A DNA stretch of 64,000 nucleotides from Siniperca chuatsi. Lineage: Eukaryota > Chordata > Actinopteri > Centrarchiformes > Sinipercidae. Location of the stretch: assembly GCF_020085105.1 (NCBI RefSeq), contig NC_058059.1, forward strand, positions 21,720,042 to 21,784,041, given 5' to 3'. The notes under the pieces were generated by a model. That model had not been told where the DNA came from, did not search any database, and saw nothing but the letters and a program-made list of their open reading frames with translations. The position numbers and the translations under genes were made by a program. This document shows, in pieces, positions 55,101 to 64,000 of this stretch. Position 1 is the stretch's first letter, and every line of letters begins with the position of its first letter.

Positions 55101-58100
55101 GACAAACGCAGACACATTCAGTTACCTGGTCACCCATTTTCTATTTCATATTAGAAGCAATGAACGTAAAAGAGGAAAAAAAAAATGAAATAAAAATCAT
55201 TTAATATCTTAAAACATAAGAATTGTTTTTTTCTCTAAATGCTGGATGAGCCAGAAAAATGACACAGAGTATTTCTTGAAGGGGAAATTTGAGATTTAAT
55301 AGGTCAGAATAGGAACTACTTTGTTTCAAAATGCAATAAACACAGAAATAAATTATAATACTAACCTTGCCCAGGAAGGATTTGTTGGCGGGGTCCTCCT
55401 CCTCCTTCCTCGGGCTCTGCTCCTCTGACGGCTGGTTCAGACGGGTGACGGTGGGCTTCAGGGCCACAGGAGGGGGGAGCGGCTTGTTTCCGCCCGCTGC
55501 GTCGCTGCTGATGGTGCTGCTGGAGTGTGAGTCATAGCTCCGCGCTGAGTCAGTCCGAGTCTGAGCCCGCACCTGTCACAGAAAAGGAATGTTCATGGTA
55601 TTTTGGACCATTTGAAGCTTTATTTAGCTGCCGGACGGGTTTTGGTGAGGATGGTCTGCTTCAGCATCATGGTCCTTCAAATTAAAACGCGTGTTCAGAC
55701 CTGAGCTGCTGCTTCTGCACTTACAGGTGCATTTTAAAAGGCCAGTCCAAGGATTCAAACGGGCATCCTTACAGCCATGTTCGCCTCCACATGAATATAC
55801 TGAAGTGTAACACAAAGTAAAAATATCTTCAAGAAATTCTTCAGTATGATTCAGTTTTTCAGACTGTAGCATCTTGGAAGGACATCGAGTTTTCAGCTCA
55901 GGTTCAGCATTGTGTCAATTTTCAGCCCTGGACATTATCAGCCACATTAAAAAAAACATTCAAAAGACAATGGAAGCTGCAAAATGTTGAAAAGGTAAAT
56001 TTCAATACATAGGGAGTTTTTAAAAATAAAAAGATGTCTTACTATCCTCAATTTATTCTTAGAAAGAAAAAAAACCTCCACATTACTTCCATAAGTTTTC
56101 TCACAATTTCTTTTCATTAATTACGTCCGTAAAAAACAGTTGAGTGAAGTAAATTGGCATTGCTGATCCTTGCGCAGATTTGTACTTTAAAAAAAAAAAA
56201 AAGTTTTTAAATTTTTAATCATATATTCAACAACTGAAATCCAAAATTTGCCAATTTTTTTTTGCTTCAGGAGTTATTCAAAGAAATTTAAGTAAAACCT
56301 TCTGCACAATATATTTCTATATTTTTCATATTTATTTTTTCATTAATTTATCTGCTTTACTTTATTATTAATATGCTTACTAGATTTATTATTATTAATT
56401 ATCCTTTATAAATTTTCCGATTTGTAGTACTTGGATTTGTTAATATTTTATCCTTGTTTTTCTTTGTTGTGTAACTTATGTAATATGGTAGTTTTTTGTA
56501 CTCTTTTGAACATATGTTCTTAATAAAGTTTTGAAGAAGAAAAAAAATCATATTGGAACAAGTATTGAATATAGCTATCACAACTCCATACCTCTTTGAG
56601 AACTAATCTCCTGTCTGACTTTGACATACTTTGGAGAGAGTGTAGATAGAGGGATGTTGTGAAGAGATTTTGGGGAGGAAGGAGGGGGAGGATCTCACCT
56701 TCGGGGGTTCGGGGACAAAAGAAGGGGGAGGGCTGGGCTCTCTGTTTAGCATCTCTCTGCTCCCTGACCCCTTCATTCGAGCCCGGGGTTCAGGATGAGG
56801 CTTCTACACAACCACACACACACACACACACACAGGAGGGTTGTCAGGGTCAGATTATGCAAACACACACATTTTAAAACTGACAATGAGTAAACAATGG
56901 TGAGAATTAGAAGGGTGACCGTTAAAAGTGTGCATCTCCTACAGTATATACACTGTACAGTATTTCATACGTATCAGCATGTATCAGCTGGCATTATCAC
57001 CTCATCTGGCAGTACGGGCTCTGATGATCGACTGATGGCCGACACCGGCTGGGGCTCGTCCAATGGCTCGTCCAGCTCGTTGTCAGTGTAAGCCCCGCCC
57101 TCATCCGCTGTGTCTTCGTAGTCGCTGTTCAGACGGCTGTCCATGCTCAGGTAGTCCGCGCTCATTGCCGATAGGTAGGACATGCGGTCATCATGGAGAT
57201 CCAGGTCCTCCTCTGAACCGTCCAACTGAGGAGAGGAAGTGACAATACAAACTCAATACTGTCTGCGTTATTACTCACACAACTCAGCAAAGTTCATATC
57301 ATTACTGTCTACTCTTGGAGCCCATTAAACATATTTAAAAACCCAATGTAAAATTTTGAAAGTTGCCTGTCATGCATGTCAGCAGCAGTGCGTCATTCAC
57401 ACAGATAATAAGACTCACCTTGCCCTCACACACCCACACGGCTCTGTCCTGCTGCTCCTGAATGCAATCTTTCACGCTGCCATACCATGCGTCATTGGCC
57501 GAGTTCAGGTCGATAGTTGCTAAAACGTGCCCAAACACAAACAAACAAACGACACAAGTTAGGCCAAGAATCACCGACAATGAATCAGTTTATCAGTATG
57601 AATCTTCACCAAAGGCCAGTTGTGGGTAACGTAGGCGCCAAGGAAGAAGAAAAAAGTCGATATCTCTGGTTCTGCTGCATCGATTTTGTCTGTCCATCAT
57701 GACTCTGTACTCCACCGATTTAGCGTTGTACTCCTGTAACATTGTCAATCTTCACATCCTGAAAACAGCTAAATCCATACAGAAGTAAAGAAAAGGTGTG
57801 ATAGCTAAAGGATCGTGAAGATTCAGTTATGTCACTTGCATCCTTTATTAAAACAAATGTTTTGAAAGAGCATTTTACTAATGATAGCCCTGTTTTTTAT
57901 TTTGTCATTATTTATTTGTAACTTTTATACATTTATTATTGTTGTCAGTATTGCTGCAGAGTAACAGCCACTTTCAGAGTAAAACCTACCAGTGAAAAGG
58001 TGTGAGCAGGTCTTCCTCAGCTTGACGGCCTGCTCATACAGTTTGCGTGCGCTGCGGCTGGATCCGGGTACGAGGCGGCTCCTCATGGTCTTGACGCCTT

Positions 58101-61100
58101 GTTTGCTGTCTGGGTTCAGAAAGATGACGATGGGATACCACTGGGTGTAGTTCAGAGTGTCCACAGCTTTGGGAGTCACATCCAACAGAGCATGGCGGTC
58201 CTGAGGAAACAGGGGGGAGGTGGATGAATGTTAGATGATATAACAGTATTTTCATGATGCTGCATTTTTTTTTTTAATAGTATACCATACCTGTTCAATG
58301 ATTTGTCTGATGGTGTTTAGTCTCACCACTCCGGAGGATTTCTCACTTCCTGCATCCTTGGGCTCCATTTCTTGGAGAGGAAAGAAATTATTCACAAGGT
58401 AGAATGAGGTACATGTGCAATAATCCGTCATCCTCAAATACTTTCAATATTCACTATATATGTTACACAACACTGCCAAACAAAGTGTGCTACATACAAT
58501 TTAAAACAACTTCAATGAAGAGTTGATGATGTAAGCACTTACTGGCGATGACATACGCGTCCGGCATGTCTTTGGCCAGTTTTTCATTCACTGCATCAGA
58601 AATGGGCCCAAATATCACCACAGGTCTTCTGAAACCAGCTGAAGGAAAACATTAAACAAAATACAAATTCAGTCACAAGTAGACAAGAAAAACACAGGAC
58701 GGCCAAATTACATTTTGTGTGAAACTACAGCGTGGCCAATGGATAACTTTTTTGGGTACCTTCACGTAACACCACTCTCTCGTAGGCAGGGAATCGTGTG
58801 GTGACTGGAGCTGCGCTAAGGTCCTCTCTGCTTTTGCGCAAGTCTTTCTTCTTCGCCGCCCTTTGACCTCTCAGCCTCCAGAAGTCTCCTCTGTCGTTGC
58901 CTAATGCTGCCCGAGCAGCATTCTGGACATTGGCCATTTGCTCTGCTCTGTGAGACAAAATAAAAAGAAACTTTAGTCAGCACAATGTCTAATAACCAAT
59001 TCTGTTTTCCCCCTCAATTTTCTACACTACATGGTTTGTAATGGCTGTTGATGTAGCAGAGCCTTGTAATGCTGGACTGTAGAGCAGATCAGAGGATTCA
59101 GTTGTTGCCAACTGATCCAAAGCCAGTGAATGACTGGAATTTGTGCTAACATGACCAACACTAACATTACAGATGCACACATATTATACCAATTAATTTA
59201 ACAAATACTTAACACTACATACATGACCAACACACAACTATGACCCCTGCACACACCTGCTCTTGTTGGGGATGATTCCTTTCTCCAACAGCTGGTTGTC
59301 TTTGTCAGAGCGGATTGCCAGCCAGTTTCCCAGTTTGCCATCATAAAGCGTGTCTGTCACTTTGAAGATTTCTCCTCTGGTGAAAGGAAGGCTCTGAGGA
59401 GCCTCCTTCTCATACTCAAAGTGGGTCCTGATGAAGAAAGAGTCCCCTCTGCCAGATGCTAAAATGTCCTTGTACACTGAAACAGAAAAAAACAACAAAA
59501 AAACAACAACTGTCATTCTGGGCCTATCCACTCACTGAGCATCACAAGGCATCAATCTTACTAAAGAGTACAAAACTAAACTAAAAACTAAAACAAAATA
59601 AATGACTTAACCACACAGCATTGTAAAGTGGATTTGGTGTACCACAGGGTTCAATTCTGGGTACACTGCTATTCTCTATTATGAATTTATTTCAGACTTT
59701 ATTTAACTTATTTAAGTTGTTAAGTACAGTGCATCTGGAAAGTATTCACAGCGCATCACTTTTCCACATTTTGTTATGTTACAGCCTTATTCCAAAATGG
59801 AGTAAATTCATTATTTTCCTCAAAATTCTACAAACAATACCCCATAATGACAACATGAAAGAAGTTTGTTTGAAATCTTTGCAAATGTATTAAAAATAAA
59901 AAACGAAAAAACATGTAACATAAACTGTGGAAAAGTGAAGCGCTGTGAATACTTTCTGGATGCACTGTATATGCACAGGTGTTTGTCAACTTTAGTGTGT
60001 GGTGGTTTTTGCCCGCTGCATTTATCTTTCGTCTTTAACCATTTTAGTATTAACAGCAATACATATATGTATTAGTTTTATTAGCACCCATTATCTATAC
60101 AGTACAGTACCTTCAGGTTTGCTTTGAGCAAGAATGGTTACATCTTCTCCTTTGGGAATCTCTAGGAGGTAGAGAACAGCATCCTCACGCACCATGCCTC
60201 TAAAGTCCATGTTGTTCACCTGAAACAGACAAAACAGACAAGAAATACCATTAGAAAGAGTGGTATAGTATAGAATAGACTTAAATACAACATGACCAGC
60301 AGATGAAATAGGCCATTTTTTTTAATAACAAAGGAATAAGATACCAGAACACTGCCACTACAGTAAATAAAGGGCTTATTACTTCTCAGCCCATGAACTG
60401 AACTGCTGATTCTAATCCTGCCTTTAGGTTACATTTACAACATGGATTGTGACTTTAATGATTTTGTTTTTACATAACTTTAATTTTGCCTCTTGTATGT
60501 CTTCTGTCTTCATGATATGTTTACAGTACTGTTCAATAGCTGGTACCTACACTCTGGTCAAGGTCTAATGGGGATCCTGATTAACAAATTTTGTGTCTTG
60601 TGCTGTTGAGTCATCTGAATGTTTTATCTGCAGGTTTTTGATGAGGAATAAAGGAAGTCTCACCTTCATGATCTGATCTCCTGTGAGGAGACCCTCCTGC
60701 TCAGCCGCGCTATCTTCCTGAACACCAGCGATGAAGATGCCGACATCATTTCCCCCTGCCAGCCTCATACCCACACTGTCACCTTTCTGGAAACGCACCA
60801 TTACTGTGTTTGGCCTGGACAATGAAAGCAAGATTTCATTGTACACAGTCGCAAAAAAGAAAGGAAAAAAGAAAGAAATGTATATACAATTCTAATTATG
60901 GGTCTCTGTCTTAAGAACCCAAGGATTGCTGATCAAACAGATGTGTGGTCAGAAATCTAGACAGTGTCACCCTGAATAACTTTGTGATATACTGACCCAT
61001 ATACTTCCTGGTCCTCTATGCTTGGCTTTAGTGGCACCTTAGGAAGAGCACGAACCTTTGGGACAGTGACTGCCGGTACTGCAGAAACAGAAAAGAATAA

Positions 61101-63563
61101 TGTTTTCAAGTTGCAGCATTCACACATACATCTAGGTATTGAACAGTACTGTAAAGGAAGTTTTTTCTCGCATGTGCTTGCTCTTGGTGGGATTTGTTGA
61201 GTCTCTGTAAATAATATTATAAAGAGTACGGTCTAGACCTGCTCTATAGGAAAAGTGCAATGAGGTAACTTCTGTTATGAATTGGCGCTATATAAATAAA
61301 ACTGAATTGGATTTAATCTACTCAAAACTGGTTCATAATCAAAGCTTTATATATTCAGAAGGAGACATGTGTTAACCTGGTGGTGTTTCTGGTCGTGGCT
61401 CCTTCCTCTCTGCCTGCAAAGGGGGCGTGTCTTCTACAGCTCGGTCAGGACCTCTGAATGGTGTTGGCATGGCGCCCATTTTTGCCAGCCTGTTGGGCGG
61501 GTCCTCTCTGGTAATATCACAAATTCAAGTATCAGAATATGTCTAATCTCTAATAGGCCATTCTGGTGACCACAATGTCAGTTGAGCTAGGGACCTTTGT
61601 TGCACGTCATCCCTCAACAACCCTCAAACCCCGTGCCCCAAAAGGTCCTGTCAGTCAATACTATCGACATGAAGGCAAAATGGCTGACGAAAAATAAATA
61701 TACAGACGTCAAACGTTACAGGACTTAGTGAATGCAGAGAAATTCCTCGTCATATTAAAATCCAAGATAAGGAAAAAAATAAAATCAGAATTATCACCAC
61801 CAGAATTCTTTTGATTCGATTTATTGTGATGGATTGGCTAAGCTTCATGAAGCATAAATCAACATAATCCTGCATTATCCTGATTTATTTGCTGTATTTA
61901 ATAGCACACAGATAATAAAATCACTGGGGATATCTTAGTAAAGCTGGCTTTGATCATCTAAAGATGATAACATTTCTGTAGCTCCTGACCACAACAGAAC
62001 TCTAAATAAAGCAGTTCAATCTTTAGGTGGGGGAAATAATTCCTTCCTGTGGCTGAAGATTTAATGACAGCTTACCTGGGCTTCTCTCTAAGCCTCTCAT
62101 TGGAGGAGTGGGAGGAGAGATCGGAGTGATGGCCCTGCCTGTCATCCTGTGGAGAGTAGGAGCGGTACGACTCGATTTCTGAGATATCTGCAACACACAA
62201 CAACAAACAGGTTGAAAAATATCATAACCTCTCTGAACCAACTTAGGACTTAAGTGTCTATGAGGTCTTTGGGTTCCATATTGTCTTCCTGTTCAGGTAA
62301 TAAACACTAAAAACATGTCTGGAAGAGTAAAATGTTTAATTTCTCCTTGATACGCTTGTATTTTTTAAAAATACCTAACGTGGCTTTTACATGATTCAAA
62401 CGGTCCACAGGTAATGGAAGCAGAAAAGGCACAAACACACACAAAGGTGCCACACAAATGAAGGTCACATCACTACACAAAGCCGCGTATGCCCAGTAAT
62501 TGTATGTGCCAGCTCCAAGGATCTTGATCATGACAAAGAATGCGGAAACTCAACAAGACATTTAACATTTTAGAAAAAAAGGCTAGATTGCATTTCCATG
62601 TATTTTAGCATGGCAGCATTGATGAAGCATAGCAATACCATTACAAAGCAAAAATGAGTAGATGCACTACACGTGATTTGAACCTTGCAGAGCTGAAAAT
62701 CACACACACACACACACACAAAATCAGTCCCTATTGTTCTCAGAGATTTTTACAGAGAGGGATCCTGGATGGCAGAAACCAGAAGGCTGCTGCTGTGTTA
62801 ACCTTGACATAATGAAATTCTGTCATATCCAATCGCAGGATTATGACGGGGGATTTGATCACCCTGCCTAAAGCGAATGAGCACTTTCACACATGCAGAC
62901 ACACAAACACACGTACACACACACCAAAAACCAGACAAAGTGGGTCGCAAGTCTTCCGGCTATTCCCCCCTCCCTGCAAACATTTGGTCAGAGAACAATC
63001 CACTCACACCACTTATCTAGATTGGTTCCGACCAATCAGAGCGCGGCATCTGGTCATGTGACATTAAAACCAGGTATAAAAGAGTGAGTAATCATGACGG
63101 TGGAGGAATAATGATGATAGTTTGGTGAATATCTAGTTACTGTAGCTCATAGTGCTGATTTGTAAAATATTTGTACACATTACATATTTCAATAATACTA
63201 AAAACTGATGTGCAAGCAATACTTTTATTTTATGAAGGGAAAACAAGTTTGGTGGACAAATACAACAGTAACAGCAATAACGTTTCCACAGTTGATTCAT
63301 ATGAAGTTCATACGCATTGGGTTTTTATATACTGATGGTGGAGGCAACTCGCCAGTTTGCCTTTACACTGGATAGGACCTGCTGCTTTTCAGTTTCGACT
63401 GTCTCTCACCATCGAGCTCCGAGTCGCTGTCGACCATCGGGGGGACTCGGATCAGCACCTGCCGTCTGTCTCTCTGCACCACCAGCTGCAGCCTCCCGCG
63501 AGACTTCTCGATCAGCTTCCCTGCATCACTGAGAGCCAGGTTTTCTGTCACCGTACCGTTAAT
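52027..63563 (-). CDS. tjp2: tjp2 (ZO-2) tight-junction scaffold, 3' part, 18 exons in window
   Basis: MAGUK scaffold linking claudins and junctional proteins to actin at tight junctions. The exons join in frame to 2493 nt, 830 residues plus TAG. In order: end of PDZ2 ([20 protein letters not shown]), Ser-rich linker, PDZ3 ([19 protein letters not shown]), SH3 (59257-59476), basic U5 hinge ([12 protein letters not shown]), guanylate-kinase-like region (RPVVIFGP to HLFT and beyond) whose P-loop is degenerate so no kinase activity is expected, acidic U6 ([17 protein letters not shown]), proline-rich and coiled segments, and the C-terminal DTEL PDZ ligand. DTEL and the sequence overall mark ZO-2 rather than ZO-1 or ZO-3. 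PDZ1, most of PDZ2 and the start lie beyond 64000. Convergent with apba1. Confidence 0.97.
52271..52860 (-). mobile_element. Internally deleted Tc1-type element
   Basis: 590 bp between TA dinucleotides, with the same family ends as the element at 38852-39781 (cagtggtgtgagaaagtgtt and its mirror at 52843-52860). It matches that element over both outer parts but lacks the central transposase region: sequence jumps from ttcattttgt to tcttcttacttg near 52728. Strand follows the transposase sense of the longer copy. In the tjp2 last intron. Confidence 0.9.
52907..52992 (-). CDS. tjp2: tjp2 window exon 17
   Basis: 86 nt, phase 0 to 2, ACACAG acceptor and GTGAGA donor. It encodes [20 protein letters not shown], a segment conserved with human. 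A Tc1-type element ends 46 nt past the donor. Confidence 0.96.
53590..54160 (+). mobile_element. L1/Tx1-type non-LTR reverse-transcriptase fragment
   Basis: Encodes [30 protein letters not shown] and [16 protein letters not shown] in one frame, then after a frameshift near 53830 [16 protein letters not shown] and [16 protein letters not shown] in another. Truncated both ends, antisense to tjp2. Confidence 0.85.
54160..54620. repeat. Unclassified repeat next to the L1 fragment
   Basis: Contains ggctgacttcctgttgggtt and gcctagagatgatacatctg, phrases I associate with abundant fish repeats. Boundaries and class uncertain. Confidence 0.4.
54833..54910 (-). CDS. tjp2: tjp2 window exon 16
   Basis: 78 nt, phase 0. 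It encodes [20 protein letters not shown] and EAESAR, matching human KIFEKMDHKARLQRMQELQ. Confidence 0.96.
55366..55572 (-). CDS. tjp2: tjp2 window exon 15: Ser/Pro-rich
   Basis: 207 nt, phase 0, donor GTTAGT. It encodes [35 protein letters not shown] and ANKSFLGK. Confidence 0.95.
55573..56698. other. tjp2 intron 14 of the window
   Basis: AT-rich with poly-A/T runs (56175-56215); 56315-56535 is a nearly continuous T/A stretch ending aataaagttttgaagaagaa (56521-56540), which may be a retroelement tail. No exon seen. Confidence 0.4.
56699..56803 (-). CDS. tjp2: tjp2 window exon 14: proline-rich
   Basis: 105 nt, phase 0. It encodes [17 protein letters not shown] and [14 protein letters not shown]. 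The acceptor is preceded by a TG repeat rather than a normal pyrimidine tract. Confidence 0.9.
56809..56834. repeat. (CA)n microsatellite at the tjp2 exon 14 acceptor
   Basis: On the tjp2 sense strand this is a TG repeat ending about 10 nt from the TAG acceptor at 56804-56805. Confidence 0.9.
57001..57225 (-). CDS. tjp2: tjp2 window exon 13: acidic U6 region
   Basis: 225 nt, phase 0. It encodes [40 protein letters not shown] and [11 protein letters not shown]. Confidence 0.97.
57419..57519 (-). CDS. tjp2: tjp2 window exon 12: end of GK-like domain
   Basis: 101 nt, phase 1 to 0. It encodes [17 protein letters not shown] and AVWVCEGK. Confidence 0.97.
57520..57989. other. tjp2 intron within the GK-like region
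   Basis: No repeat or exon recognised. Confidence 0.4.
57990..58200 (-). CDS. tjp2: tjp2 window exon 11: GK-like domain
   Basis: 211 nt, phase 0 to 1. It encodes [38 protein letters not shown] and KTCSHLFT. Confidence 0.98.
58291..58370 (-). CDS. tjp2: tjp2 window exon 10: GK-like domain
   Basis: 80 nt, phase 1 to 0. It encodes [20 protein letters not shown] and QIIEQ. Confidence 0.97.
58543..58638 (-). CDS. tjp2: tjp2 window exon 9: start of GK-like domain
   Basis: 96 nt, phase 1 to 1. It encodes [20 protein letters not shown]. The nucleotide-binding GxxGxGK of true kinases is absent. Confidence 0.96.
58760..58947 (-). CDS. tjp2: tjp2 window exon 8: U5 hinge
   Basis: 188 nt, phase 2 to 1. 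It encodes [22 protein letters not shown] and the basic [12 protein letters not shown], then [11 protein letters not shown]. Confidence 0.97.
59257..59476 (-). CDS. tjp2: tjp2 window exon 7: SH3
   Basis: 220 nt, phase 1 to 2. It encodes [40 protein letters not shown] and GIIPNKS, the ZO-family SH3. Confidence 0.97.
59727..59967. mobile_element. Miniature Tc1-type element (MITE), 241 bp
   Basis: Between TA dinucleotides. The ends cagtgcatctggaaagtatt and, mirrored, cagtgcatccagaaagtatt; the match continues through tcacagcgc and cttttccac. No coding capacity. In the tjp2 intron between window exons 7 and 6. Confidence 0.88.
60111..60219 (-). CDS. tjp2: tjp2 window exon 6: end of PDZ3
   Basis: 109 nt, phase 0 to 1. 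It encodes [20 protein letters not shown] and [11 protein letters not shown]. Confidence 0.97.
60664..60814 (-). CDS. tjp2: tjp2 window exon 5: PDZ3
   Basis: 151 nt, phase 2 to 0. It encodes [20 protein letters not shown] and [15 protein letters not shown]. Confidence 0.97.
60997..61078 (-). CDS. tjp2: tjp2 window exon 4: linker before PDZ3
   Basis: 82 nt, phase 1 to 2. It encodes [20 protein letters not shown] then EDQEVYG, donor GTCAGT. Confidence 0.9.
61145..61315 (+). repeat. Dispersed repeat R2, copy 2
   Basis: Near-identical phrases to 36795-37040: tgcttgctcttggtgggatt, tattataaagagtac, ttggcgctatataaataaaa, tail CTGAATTGG. In a tjp2 intron. Confidence 0.7.
61377..61507 (-). CDS. tjp2: tjp2 window exon 3: linker
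   Basis: 131 nt, phase 2 to 1. It encodes [19 protein letters not shown], matching human SREDTPSRLSRMGATPTPF. Confidence 0.93.
61508..62075. other. tjp2 intron 2 of the window
   Basis: Unremarkable AT-rich sequence; no element recognised. Confidence 0.4.
62076..62187 (-). CDS. tjp2: tjp2 window exon 2: linker
   Basis: 112 nt, phase 1 to 2. It encodes [15 protein letters not shown] and [13 protein letters not shown], a Ser-rich linker between PDZ2 and PDZ3. Confidence 0.93.
62188..63409. other. tjp2 intron 1 of the window
   Basis: CA repeat at 62701-62720 and a CA-rich patch at 62890-62925. No exon or transposon recognised. Confidence 0.45.
62701..62720. repeat. (CA)n microsatellite
   Basis: Ten CA units. 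Confidence 0.9.
63410..63563 (-). CDS. tjp2: tjp2 window exon 1: end of PDZ2
   Basis: 154 nt, phase 0 to 1. It encodes [20 protein letters not shown] and [18 protein letters not shown], then DSDSELD. The gene continues upstream, out of the window. Confidence 0.96.
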
Positions 63564-64000
63564 CTGACACACAGAGAGAGAGACGACGTTTGGACACAGT
63601 CAAATGCTCTTCACTAACTACAAAGAAACAATGCAACAGTATGCGCACTGTGCAGTTATGAATTCAGACAGTATTGTTCTGGAGAGAGAGGTAGTGATCA
63701 TGATAAAGTTTGAAACTTCCATAAAATAAAAACAAGAAAGAAGTATTCCCGTCTTTTGATTTATTTTTCAAATAAGATACACAGCATCCTAAATGACCAA
63801 ACCTACACCAGACGTTTGAGTTGAGCCACAGGGGCAGGGTAAAATATATTTTTGAAAACATCCCTTTGGCCTCTGGATACTTGTTAAGGGCATTGCTCAG
63901 TATTTTTGACATTTAGAGGAGTAAAAAAATTAACAAAAAATAATGAGGGATTAATCAATAATGAACATAATCATTATTTCCAATCTTCTGAAGCTTGTTC
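63564..64000. other. tjp2 intron, partial
   Basis: Sequence upstream of the first tjp2 exon in the window; no further exon is seen before the window ends. Confidence 0.5.

Noticed and set aside
1..64000. CRISPR arrays, operons, phage or bacterial defence genes
   Set aside because: Spliced vertebrate genes throughout; no spaced direct-repeat array or prokaryotic gene organisation is present.

Overview
This window is vertebrate nuclear DNA, almost certainly from a ray-finned fish and probably a percomorph teleost. Long AT-rich introns separate short exons whose translations match jawed-vertebrate families. The dispersed repeats (Tc1/mariner elements, non-LTR retrotransposon tails, tRNA-type SINEs, foldback elements) are of types common in teleosts. 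No prokaryotic, organellar or viral gene order is seen.

Three protein-coding genes account for the conserved coding sequence. (1) mamdc2, minus strand, 19022 down to 1186, is complete: 15 coding exons join in frame to 687 residues, with a signal peptide and four MAM domains (human MAMDC2 is about 686). (2) apba1 (Mint1/X11alpha), plus strand, 31729 to 48358, has 12 coding exons giving an N-terminal scaffold region with a CASK-binding motif, a PTB domain and two PDZ domains ending in PVYI. It has a probable untranslated first exon ending at 26794. Its large first coding exon carries an apparent one-base frameshift near 32614. (3) tjp2 (ZO-2), minus strand, 63563 down to 52027, is the 3' part: 18 exons and 830 residues covering the end of PDZ2, PDZ3, SH3, guanylate-kinase-like region, acidic and proline-rich regions and the C-terminal TEL. 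Its 5' exons lie beyond base 64000. All exon junctions were placed by hand from splice sites, reading phase and family similarity; phases close in every gene apart from the apba1 frameshift.

mamdc2 and apba1 are divergent and share the 19.0-31.7 kb interval. apba1 and tjp2 are convergent, with 3.7 kb between their stop codons. The relative order and orientation match human 9q21 (TJP2, APBA1, MAMDC2), but the genes that lie between them in human (ENTREP1/FAM189A2, PTAR1, C9orf135) were not recognised here. The three products do not form one pathway: mamdc2 encodes a secreted matrix proteoglycan-type protein, apba1 a neuronal trafficking adaptor, tjp2 a junctional scaffold.

The rest is introns and spacers with repeats: a Tc1 element and an internally deleted relative with matching ends, a 241-bp Tc1-type miniature element, two foldback elements, several reverse-transcriptase fragments and microsatellites. 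No new multi-gene system is apparent. The points most worth checking are two GC-AG introns at equivalent positions in two MAM domains of mamdc2, the apba1 frameshift with an upstream ORF overlapping the start codon as ATGA, an apba1 N-terminus that keeps the CASK motif but seems to lack the Munc18-binding segment, and a TG microsatellite in place of the pyrimidine tract at a tjp2 splice acceptor.
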